Origin: Strongylocentrotus droebachiensis
Taxonomy: Eukaryota; Echinodermata; Echinoidea; Camarodonta; Strongylocentrotidae
DNA length: 64,000 bases
Assembly (NCBI GenBank): GCA_035222895.1
Contig: JAVYIG010001814.1
Span: forward strand, 124,001 to 188,000
Direction: 5' to 3'
The position numbers were made by a program, and so were the translations under genes. The notes under the pieces are model-generated. The model was not told the origin of the DNA. It worked only from the letters and a program-made list of their open reading frames with translations, and searched no databases. This document shows positions 47,977 through 59,669 of the stretch, in pieces. The number at the start of each line of letters is the position of its first letter. The first letter of the stretch is position 1.

Positions 47977-48891
47977 CTAGAAATTTAATTCGTCACGAAG
48001 ACGAATAAGGTGGTCTGTCTTCAAGTCTTATAATAGATTATAATATTTACTATAATGAAAAAGGGAGAAGTTATATAGACATGTAAACAATGATGATCAT
48101 GATGAACATGATGATGATCATGGTAGTAAAGGTGATGATGATGATGATAATGATGTTATATGACGATAAAAACGATAATGTTAATGATGATGATGATAAT
48201 GATCATGATCATGATCATGTTAATGATGATCATCTTCAGACCATGATGATGATGATGTTGACATTGATGATTATGATGACGATATTGATGATGATGATGA
48301 TGAGCATGGGAGAAGTTATATAGACATGTAAACAATGATGATCATGATAAACATGATGATGATCATGATAGTAAAGGTGATGATGATGATGATAATGATA
48401 ATGTTATATGATGATAAAAACGATAATGTTAATGATGATGATGATAATGATCATGATCATGATGATGTTGATGATGATCATCTTCAGACCATGATGATGA
48501 TGATGATGGTGACATTGATGATGATGATGATGATGAATGTAAACAATGATGATCATGATGAACGTGATGATGATCATGATAGTAAAGGTCATGATGATGA
48601 TGATAATGGTAATGTTATATGACGATAAAAACGATAATGTTAATGATGATGATGATAATGATCATGATCATGATGATGTTGATGATGATCATCTTCAGAC
48701 CATGATGATGATGATGATGGTGACATTGATGATGATGATGATGATGAGCATGAGCATGATCCTGACATCTGATTGAAAAAATGAGGAAATATTTAGATAG
48801 CATATAGTCTCAGCAACAACATACTAAGATTTGGGAGAAAACTGTTGAATAACAACCGAGATACTGGTCAAAACACATTGATTCGTAATGT
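47977..48891 (+). repeat. Array unit 22 (type A, truncated, expanded GAT tract)
   Basis: A-type 5' end; the GAT region is triplicated (about 48084, 48329 and 48540, periods about 245 and 211 bp, each opening AAACAATGATGATCATGA). The A body stops at a MITE at 48892, after ACTGGTCAAAACACATTG. Confidence 0.88.
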
Positions 48892-49057
48892 AACCGAATT
48901 TAATGCATACGTCTTTGTGAGGTGCCTCGATATACAGTTTTTAATTCACCTGATCACAATAATAAAATACTATTATTCTTATCAGGTGAATGAAATAGTT
49001 TGTTAATAGGCACTTCACAAAGACGTATATAGGCATTAAATTTTGTTACATTACGAA
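48892..49057. mobile_element. Hairpin MITE (166 bp) at the A-to-C boundary
   Basis: TTCGTAATGTAACCG...TACGTCTTTGTGAGGTGCC at the left is inverted at the right (GGCACTTCACAAAGACGTAT...TTACATTACGAA). A second nested inverted pair, AATTCACCTGAT/ATCAGGTGAAT, lies inside. Confidence 0.9.
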
Positions 49058-49292
49058 AATAGACTATTGTCAGAATATTTACTGCTGGCACTTTCGTTGT
49101 GAGAAGCACACGTCATGCACATCTGTACAGCAATTTAAATGTTTTGCTCGAAATAACCGAAACAAAAATCGATCTTAAAATCTTTTAATTGAAGTACGGT
49201 TGTGATATTTGGCAGATTTAACCTTTGATTTATTTACAAGAGCCTATATTTTTTCGAAATCGGAGTGGACTTAAACTTTAACCAATGGACCA
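49058..49292. other. Spacer between MITE and first C-like sequence
   Basis: About 235 bp without a clear match to types A, B or C and without a gene. Confidence 0.5.
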
Positions 49293-50586
49293 AAATATTT
49301 CTCATAGACTTAACATGCAAAGCTGACAAACGGCCTTGGCATAGTCGCAATTTCAACATTCAAGTGGAAATTTGGACATGATCCCAACTTCTGATCAAAA
49401 AACCAAAAGCTCCGTTTTTATAGCCCATGGTCTCAGCTATAACATACCAAAATTTGGGATAAAATAGAGCTCAAATGAGCGAGATAGTGCTCAAAGATGA
49501 ATGTAATGTAGATTCATGATGTGAGCGAAATTCACCTTCCATAGAGATAACAGGCAAATTAAGAAAATTCTGACATGTCGCCTTTAGTTGAAGTTTTCAC
49601 CATGATGACGTCATCAAAATGAAAAACAATGGGCACTCATCTTGTGGAGAATTGTCTCAGCTACAACATATCTAAGTTTGGAAGTAAATTAATCAATATT
49701 GACAGAGCTACAATCAATTTTCCATAAATTTGCTGACGTCATAATATGCAAATTCGTTTTTTGAGTTCCAAGGCCATTATGATGATGTCACGATATATAT
49801 AATGGCCAAATGAGACCTGAAATCATATCTCCAACTCATATTCTATCCAAATATGACCCAAAAATTGGGGGTCTCCGGACTTCCTAAAGAGCTACAGTGG
49901 AGTTTGTATAAGCAGGGACAAGCATGTTATTGGCCATATATGCTATGTATTACAAGATCTAGCGCGTACGGACGTGTATTTTAAACGGACGCTAATTCCG
50001 TCAATAATGGTCATGAAAAGATAAACATGGTATCAAATTGTTCGGAAAGAGATAAGAAATATCCTGTCAAAAATAATCCAGGAGGAATTATTTTTCGTAT
50101 GGCCGCTACGAACGAAAACGCGCAAAAATGCGTGTTTTGCGTGATTTTTATGAAATGCTTAAAATGGCCTGATTCGTACTCTCGTTTAATAGTTAAGTGA
50201 TTTTGAGCATTTTAAAATTTTGACGCGCGCGTACGCGCGCGTCATGACCTTGAGGTGACCTTTTATGACATGACCTGTTGACCCTTGACCTGAAGTAAAT
50301 GTGATGTGAATATGAATGACCTTTGATAACGCATCATGAAGATATGACTGATAATGTGATTTCACAAAATGGCGCCTGGATGACGTCACTATAATCTGAT
50401 GAACTTGAAAAGTTTCCTGTCACGTCTCATGATGATGACCTATGACTGTGCTAAAATTGAATCAAATTGACTAAATCAAACTTGAGTTATCCTGGGCACA
50501 AAAAACGGGAAGAAATAAAAATAAAGAATAATAATAAAGAAAATTCTGACGAAATCAATAGGTAGTCTGTCGAAGACAGACCACCT
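49293..50586 (+). repeat. First C-type unit (diverged left part)
   Basis: From about 49405 it reads as the later C copies; 49293-49400 is clearly related but diverged (CATAGACTTAACATGCAAAG compared with the A-type CATAGACATAACACGCAAAT). Ends with the C-type 3' hairpin. Confidence 0.85.
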
Positions 50587-53500
50587 AATAAAGAACATCC
50601 TGCAAAGTTCTAGAGAATTTGCAAGTTCAACTTTCGATTGAAAATTTCGATATGATCCCAACAACTGATCGAAAAACAAAGTACACCGTTTTTATAGCCC
50701 ATGGTCTCAGCTATAACATACCAAAATTTGGGATAAAATAGAGCTCAAATGAGCGAGATAGTGCTCAAAGATGAATGTAATGTAGATTCATGATGTGAGC
50801 GAAATTCACCTTCCATAGAGATAACAGGCAAATTAAGAAAATTCTGACATGTCGCCTTTAGTTGAAGTTTTCACCATGATGACGTCATCAAAATGAAAAA
50901 CAATGGGCACTCATCTTGTGGAGAATTGTCTCAGCTACAACATATCTAAGTTTGGAAGTAAATTAATCAATATTGACAGAGCTACAATCAATTTTCCATA
51001 AATTTGCTGACGTCATAATATGCAAATTCGTTTTTTGAGTTCCAAGGCCATTATGATGATGTCACGATATATATAATGGCCAAATGAGACCTGAAATCAT
51101 ATCTCCAACTCATATTCTATCCAAATATGACCCAAAAATTGGGGGTCTCCGGACTTCCTAAAGAGCTACAGTGGAGTTTGTATAAGCAGGGACAAGCATG
51201 TTATTGGCCATATATGCTATGTATTACAAGATCTAGCGCGTACGGACGTGTATTTTAAACGGACGCTAATTCCGTCAATAATGGTCATGAAAAGATAAAC
51301 ATGGTATCAAATTGTTCGGAAAGAGATAAGAAATATCCTGTCAAAAATAATCCAGGAGGAATTATTTTTCGTATGGCCGCTACGAACGAAAACGCGCAAA
51401 AATGCGTGTTTTGCGTGATTTTTATGAAATGCTTAAAATGGCCTGATTCGTACTCTCGTTTAATAGTTAAGTGATTTTGAGCATTTTAAAATTTTGACGC
51501 GCGCGTACGCGCGCGTCATGACCTTGAGGTGACCTTTTATGACATGACCTGTTGACCCTTGACCTGAAGTAAATGTGATGTGAATATGAATGACCTTTGA
51601 TAACGCATCATGAAGATATGACTGATAATGTGATTTCACAAAATGGCGCCTGGATGACGTCACTATAATCTGATGAACTTGAAAAGTTTCCTGTCACGTC
51701 TCATGATGATGACCTATGACTGTGCTAAAATTGAATCAAATTGACTAAATCAAACTTGAGTTATCCTGGGCACAAAAAACGGGAAGAAATAAAAATAAAG
51801 AATAATAATAAAGAAAATTCTGACGAAATCAATAGGTAGTCTGTCGAAGACAGACCACCTAATAAAGAACATCCTGCAAAGTTCTAGAGAATTTGCAAGT
51901 TCAACTTTCGATTGAAAATTTCGATATGATCCCAACAACTGATCGAAAAACAAAGTACACCGTTTTTATAGCCCATGGTCTCAGCTATAACATACCAAAA
52001 TTTGGGATAAAATAGAGCTCAAATGAGCGAGATAGTGCTCAAAGATGAATGTAATGTAGATTCATGATGTGAGCGAAATTCACCTTCCATAGAGATAACA
52101 GGCAAATTAAGAAAATTCTGACATGTCGCCTTTAGTTGAAGTTTTCACCATGATGACGTCATCAAAATGAAAAACAATGGGCACTCATCTTGTGGAGAAT
52201 TGTCTCAGCTACAACATATCTAAGTTTGGAAGTAAATTAATCAATATTGACAGAGCTACAATCAATTTTCCATAAATTTGCTGACGTCATAATATGCAAA
52301 TTCGTTTTTTGAGTTCCAAGGCCATTATGATGATGTCACGATATATATAATGGCCAAATGAGACCTGAAATCATATCTCCAACTCATATTCTATCCAAAT
52401 ATGACCCAAAAATTGGGGGTCTCCGGACTTCCTAAAGAGCTACAGTGGAGTTTGTATAAGCAGGGACAAGCATGTTATTGGCCATATATGCTATGTATTA
52501 CAAGATCTAGCGCGTACGGACGTGTATTTTAAACGGACGCTAATTCCGTCAATAATGGTCATGAAAAGATAAACATGGTATCAAATTGTTCGGAAAGAGA
52601 TAAGAAATATCCTGTCAAAAATAATCCAGGAGGAATTATTTTTCGTATGGCCGCTACGAACGAAAACGCGCAAAAATGCGTGTTTTGCGTGATTTTTATG
52701 AAATGCTTAAAATGGCCTGATTCGTACTCTCGTTTAATAGTTAAGTGATTTTGAGCATTTTAAAATTTTGACGCGCGCGTACGCGCGCGTCATGACCTTG
52801 AGGTGACCTTTTATGACATGACCTGTTGACCCTTGACCTGAAGTAAATGTGATGTGAATATGAATGACCTTTGATAACGCATCATGAAGATATGACTGAT
52901 AATGTGATTTCACAAAATGGCGCCTGGATGACGTCACTATAATCTGATGAACTTGAAAAGTTTCCTGTCACGTCTCATGATGATGACCTATGACTGTGCT
53001 AAAATTGAATCAAATTGACTAAATCAAACTTGAGTTATCCTGGGCACAAAAAACGGGAAGAAATAAAAATAAAGAATAATAATAAAGAAAATTCTGACGA
53101 AATCAATAGGTAGTCTGTCGAAGACAGACCACCTAATAAAGAACATCCTGCAAAGTTCTAGAGAATTTGCAAGTTCAACTTTCGATTGAAAATTTCGATA
53201 TGATCCCAACAACTGATCGAAAAACAAAGTACACCGTTTTTATAGCCCATGGTCTCAGCTATAACATACCAAAATTTGGGATAAAATAGAGCTCAAATGA
53301 GCGAGATAGTGCTCAAAGATGAATGTAATGTAGATTCATGATGTGAGCGAAATTCACCTTCCATAGAGATAACAGGCAAATTAAGAAAATTCTGACATGT
53401 CGCCTTTAGTTGAAGTTTTCACCATGATGACGTCATCAAAATGAAAAACAATGGGCACTCATCTTGTGGAGAATTGTCTCAGCTACAACATATCTAAGTT

Positions 53501-56500
53501 TGGAAGTAAATTAATCAATATTGACAGAGCTACAATCAATTTTCCATAAATTTGCTGACGTCATAATATGCAAATTCGTTTTTTGAGTTCCAAGGCCATT
53601 ATGATGATGTCACGATATATATAATGGCCAAATGAGACCTGAAATCATATCTCCAACTCATATTCTATCCAAATATGACCCAAAAATTGGGGGTCTCCGG
53701 ACTTCCTAAAGAGCTACAGTGGAGTTTGTATAAGCAGGGACAAGCATGTTATTGGCCATATATGCTATGTATTACAAGATCTAGCGCGTACGGACGTGTA
53801 TTTTAAACGGACGCTAATTCCGTCAATAATGGTCATGAAAAGATAAACATGGTATCAAATTGTTCGGAAAGAGATAAGAAATATCCTGTCAAAAATAATC
53901 CAGGAGGAATTATTTTTCGTATGGCCGCTACGAACGAAAACGCGCAAAAATGCGTGTTTTGCGTGATTTTTATGAAATGCTTAAAATGGCCTGATTCGTA
54001 CTCTCGTTTAATAGTTAAGTGATTTTGAGCATTTTAAAATTTTGACGCGCGCGTACGCGCGCGTCATGACCTTGAGGTGACCTTTTATGACATGACCTGT
54101 TGACCCTTGACCTGAAGTAAATGTGATGTGAATATGAATGACCTTTGATAACGCATCATGAAGATATGACTGATAATGTGATTTCACAAAATGGCGCCTG
54201 GATGACGTCACTATAATCTGATGAACTTGAAAAGTTTCCTGTCACGTCTCATGATGATGACCTATGACTGTGCTAAAATTGAATCAAATTGACTAAATCA
54301 AACTTGAGTTATCCTGGGCACAAAAAACGGGAAGAAATAAAAATAAAGAATAATAATAAAGAAAATTCTGACGAAATCAATAGGTAGTCTGTCGAAGACA
54401 GACCACCTAATAAAGAACATCCTGCAAAGTTCTAGAGAATTTGCAAGTTCAACTTTCGATTGAAAATTTCGATATGATCCCAACAACTGATCGAAAAACA
54501 AAGTACACCGTTTTTATAGCCCATGGTCTCAGCTATAACATACCAAAATTTGGGATAAAATAGAGCTCAAATGAGCGAGATAGTGCTCAAAGATGAATGT
54601 AATGTAGATTCATGATGTGAGCGAAATTCACCTTCCATAGAGATAACAGGCAAATTAAGAAAATTCTGACATGTCGCCTTTAGTTGAAGTTTTCACCATG
54701 ATGACGTCATCAAAATGAAAAACAATGGGCACTCATCTTGTGGAGAATTGTCTCAGCTACAACATATCTAAGTTTGGAAGTAAATTAATCAATATTGACA
54801 GAGCTACAATCAATTTTCCATAAATTTGCTGACGTCATAATATGCAAATTCGTTTTTTGAGTTCCAAGGCCATTATGATGATGTCACGATATATATAATG
54901 GCCAAATGAGACCTGAAATCATATCTCCAACTCATATTCTATCCAAATATGACCCAAAAATTGGGGGTCTCCGGACTTCCTAAAGAGCTACAGTGGAGTT
55001 TGTATAAGCAGGGACAAGCATGTTATTGGCCATATATGCTATGTATTACAAGATCTAGCGCGTACGGACGTGTATTTTAAACGGACGCTAATTCCGTCAA
55101 TAATGGTCATGAAAAGATAAACATGGTATCAAATTGTTCGGAAAGAGATAAGAAATATCCTGTCAAAAATAATCCAGGAGGAATTATTTTTCGTATGGCC
55201 GCTACGAACGAAAACGCGCAAAAATGCGTGTTTTGCGTGATTTTTATGAAATGCTTAAAATGGCCTGATTCGTACTCTCGTTTAATAGTTAAGTGATTTT
55301 GAGCATTTTAAAATTTTGACGCGCGCGTACGCGCGCGTCATGACCTTGAGGTGACCTTTTATGACATGACCTGTTGACCCTTGACCTGAAGTAAATGTGA
55401 TGTGAATATGAATGACCTTTGATAACGCATCATGAAGATATGACTGATAATGTGATTTCACAAAATGGCGCCTGGATGACGTCACTATAATCTGATGAAC
55501 TTGAAAAGTTTCCTGTCACGTCTCATGATGATGACCTATGACTGTGCTAAAATTGAATCAAATTGACTAAATCAAACTTGAGTTATCCTGGGCACAAAAA
55601 ACGGGAAGAAATAAAAATAAAGAATAATAATAAAGAAAATTCTGACGAAATCAATAGGTAGTCTGTCGAAGACAGACCACCTAATAAAGAACATCCTGCA
55701 AAGTTCTAGAGAATTTGCAAGTTCAACTTTCGATTGAAAATTTCGATATGATCCCAACAACTGATCGAAAAACAAAGTACACCGTTTTTATAGCCCATGG
55801 TCTCAGCTATAACATACCAAAATTTGGGATAAAATAGAGCTCAAATGAGCGAGATAGTGCTCAAAGATGAATGTAATGTAGATTCATGATGTGAGCGAAA
55901 TTCACCTTCCATAGAGATAACAGGCAAATTAAGAAAATTCTGACATGTCGCCTTTAGTTGAAGTTTTCACCATGATGACGTCATCAAAATGAAAAACAAT
56001 GGGCACTCATCTTGTGGAGAATTGTCTCAGCTACAACATATCTAAGTTTGGAAGTAAATTAATCAATATTGACAGAGCTACAATCAATTTTCCATAAATT
56101 TGCTGACGTCATAATATGCAAATTCGTTTTTTGAGTTCCAAGGCCATTATGATGATGTCACGATATATATAATGGCCAAATGAGACCTGAAATCATATCT
56201 CCAACTCATATTCTATCCAAATATGACCCAAAAATTGGGGGTCTCCGGACTTCCTAAAGAGCTACAGTGGAGTTTGTATAAGCAGGGACAAGCATGTTAT
56301 TGGCCATATATGCTATGTATTACAAGATCTAGCGCGTACGGACGTGTATTTTAAACGGACGCTAATTCCGTCAATAATGGTCATGAAAAGATAAACATGG
56401 TATCAAATTGTTCGGAAAGAGATAAGAAATATCCTGTCAAAAATAATCCAGGAGGAATTATTTTTCGTATGGCCGCTACGAACGAAAACGCGCAAAAATG

Positions 56501-56956
56501 CGTGTTTTGCGTGATTTTTATGAAATGCTTAAAATGGCCTGATTCGTACTCTCGTTTAATAGTTAAGTGATTTTGAGCATTTTAAAATTTTGACGCGCGC
56601 GTACGCGCGCGTCATGACCTTGAGGTGACCTTTTATGACATGACCTGTTGACCCTTGACCTGAAGTAAATGTGATGTGAATATGAATGACCTTTGATAAC
56701 GCATCATGAAGATATGACTGATAATGTGATTTCACAAAATGGCGCCTGGATGACGTCACTATAATCTGATGAACTTGAAAAGTTTCCTGTCACGTCTCAT
56801 GATGATGACCTATGACTGTGCTAAAATTGAATCAAATTGACTAAATCAAACTTGAGTTATCCTGGGCACAAAAAACGGGAAGAAATAAAAATAAAGAATA
56901 ATAATAAAGAAAATTCTGACGAAATCAATAGGTAGTCTGTCGAAGACAGACCACCT
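50587..56956 (+). repeat. Five tandem C-type units, period exactly 1274 bp
   Basis: Units 50587-51860, 51861-53134, 53135-54408, 54409-55682 and 55683-56956. They look identical wherever compared. Each starts AATAAAGAACATCCTGCAAA, lacks the CTAG start, 5' hairpin and GAT tract of type A, and ends in a 3' hairpin with a fixed A.C mismatch (AGGTAGTCTGTC/GACAGACCACCT). The 3' half of the body is close to type A. Confidence 0.95.
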
Positions 56957-58175
56957 AATAAAGAACATCCTGCAAAGTTCTAGAGAATTTGCAAGTTCAA
57001 CTTTCGATTGAAAATTTCGATATGATCCCAACAACTGATCGAAAAACAAAGTACACCGTTTTTATAGCCCATGGTCTCAGCTATAACATACCAAAATTTG
57101 GGATAAAATAGAGCTCAAATGAGCGAGATAGTGCTCAAAGATGAATGTAATGTAGATTCATGATGTGAGCGAAATTCACCTTCCATAGAGATAACAGGCA
57201 AATTAAGAAAATTCTGACATGTCGCCTTTAGTTGAAGTTTTCACCATGATGACGTCATCAAAATGAAAAACAATGGGCACTCATCTTGTGGAGAATTGTC
57301 TCAGCTACAACATATCTAAGTTTGGAAGTAAATTAATCAATATTGACAGAGCTACAATCAATTTTCCATAAATTTGCTGACGTCATAATATGCAAATTCG
57401 TTTTTTGAGTTCCAAGGCCATTATGATGATGTCACGATATATATAATGGCCAAATGAGACCTGAAATCATATCTCCAACTCATATTCTATCCAAATATGA
57501 CCCAAAAATTGGGGGTCTCCGGACTTCCTAAAGAGCTACAGTGGAGTTTGTATAAGCAGGGACAAGCATGTTATTGGCCATATATGCTATGTATTACAAG
57601 ATCTAGCGCGTACGGACGTGTATTTTAAACGGACGCTAATTCCGTCAATAATGGTCATGAAAAGATAAACATGGTATCAAATTGTTCGGAAAGAGATAAG
57701 AAATATCCTGTCAAAAATAATCCAGGAGGAATTATTTTTCGTATGGCCGCTACGAACGAAAACGCGCAAAAATGCGTGTTTTGCGTGATTTTTATGAAAT
57801 GCTTAAAATGGCCTGATTCGTACTCTCGTTTAATAGTTAAGTGATTTTGAGCATTTTAAAATTTTGACGCGCGCGTACGCGCGCGTCATGACCTTGAGGT
57901 GACCTTTTATGACATGACCTGTTGACCCTTGACCTGAAGTAAATGTGATGTGAATATGAATGACCTTTGATAACGCATCATGAAGATATGACTGATAATG
58001 TGATTTCACAAAATGGCGCCTGGATGACGTCACTATAATCTGATGAACTTGAAAAGTTTCCTGTCACGTCTCATGATGATGACCTATGACTGTGCTAAAA
58101 TTGAATCAAATTGACTAAATCAAACTTGAGTTATCCTGGGCACAAAAAACGGGAAGAAATAAAAATAAAGAATAA
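56957..58175 (+). repeat. C-type unit, left part, interrupted by an A element
   Basis: Runs to ...AAAATAAAGAATAA, where the A element begins; the remaining TAATAAAG...hairpin of this unit is at 59615-59669. Confidence 0.95.
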
Positions 58176-59614
58176 CTAGAAATTTAATTCGTCACGAAGA
58201 CGAATAAGGTGGTCTGTCTTCAAGTCTTATAATAGATTATAATATTTACTATATTGAAAAAGGGGAAGTTATACAGACATGTAAACATTGATGATTATGA
58301 TGATGATGATCTGGATGGTAATGATTATGATGATCATGATCATGATGATGTTGATGAAGATGATTATCATCATTATGATAATGATCATGATCATGATCAT
58401 GAGCGTGATTCTGACATCTTATCGGAAAAATGAGGGGTGATCTAGATAACATATAGTCTCAGCGACAACATACTAAAATTTGGGAGAAAACTGTTGAATA
58501 AAAACCGAGATACTGGTCAAAACACAATGTCATGCAGATTCATGTTTTGAAAAAAAGTGACCTCCCATAGACATAACACGCAAATATGACAAATTATGCA
58601 TTGTCACCTTTAATCGAATATTTTTCTATAATGACGTCATCCAAATGAAAAATAAATGGCATATTTCTGGTAGAGAATTAGCTCAGCTACAACATATCGA
58701 AATCTGGGAGAAAATGATCACTGACAAGCGAGATAATCTCACTTAAACAAAGACAAAAATGACGTCATCAACAAAATACATTTTCTTTAGTTTAGATGCA
58801 AATATGAAGATTTTGTTTCACTTTGTACGAGTCAGTGTGGTATGAAATCATATCTCCAACTCATGCTTTCTCCAACCATGATATAAAAATTGGGGGTCAA
58901 TGGACTATCTGAAGAGCTATTTCGATTTTTAAAATGGCATGTTTTTGATCAAATTTGCATTATATTGCCCATAGCAGTACGCGCGGATTTTGAACTTTGA
59001 CGCACGCTCACGGCCTTATTGAATATGAAGAGTGACTGAAATTAATGTAAATTGTCAATTACGTTAAGAGGAATCCAAATCATGTAAACATTTTGAATTT
59101 GACCTTTTCCGCGCGTCATGAGCGCGCGCAACGCGCGCGGGGACATGTACGGACGGAAAATTTTGAAATGCTTAAAATGACCTGATTCGTACTCTCCTTT
59201 AGTAGTTAAGTGATTTTGAGCTATTTAAAATTTTGACGCACACGTACGCGCGCGTCATGACCTCTATGTGACCTTTGATGACATGACCTGTTGACCCTTG
59301 ACCTAAAGTATATGTGATATGAATATGAATGACCTTTGCTGATGTTTCATGAAGATATGATGGATAATGTGATTTCACAAAATGGCGCCTGGATGACGTC
59401 ACAATAACTTGATGACCTTGAAAATGTTCCTGTCACGTCTCATGATAATGACCCATGACTGTGCCAAAATTGAATCAAAATGACTTAACCGAACTTGAGT
59501 TATCCTAGGAACAAAAAACGGGAAGAAATAAAAATAAATAATAATAAATAAATAAATAAATAAAGAAAATTCTGACGAAATCAATAGGTGGTCTGTTGAT
59601 AACAGACCACCTAA
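58176..59614 (+). mobile_element. Complete A-type Helitron-like element (1439 bp) inserted in a C unit
   Basis: Begins CTAGAAATTTAATTCGTC and ends ...AACAGACCACCTAA. Left flank GAATAA and right flank TAATAAAG join exactly into the uninterrupted C sequence. The distance between equivalent C points across it is 2713 bp, equal to 1274 + 1439, so there is no target-site duplication or loss. Insertion between A and T and a CTAA end beside a hairpin fit a Helitron-like mechanism. Because the target is a TAA repeat, the exact borders can slide by a few bases. Confidence 0.8.
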
Positions 59615-59669
59615 TAATAAAGAAAATTCTGACGAAATCAATAGGTAGTCTGTCGAAGACAGACCACCT
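59615..59669 (+). repeat. Right remnant of the interrupted C unit
   Basis: TAATAAAGAAAATTCTGACG... and the C-type hairpin with its diagnostic A.C mismatch, directly after the inserted A element. Confidence 0.92.

Noticed and set aside
50476-50679. Minus-strand frame starting MFFDQLLGSYRNF in C units
   Set aside because: It runs across the (TAA)n tract and 3' hairpin and recurs only because the unit does; no protein likeness and not kept in type A.
54235-54260. CTGATGA...GAAA in C units looked like a hammerhead ribozyme core
   Set aside because: There is no room for stem II (only four bases between the boxes), stems I and III are not evident, and type A units read TTGATGA at this place.
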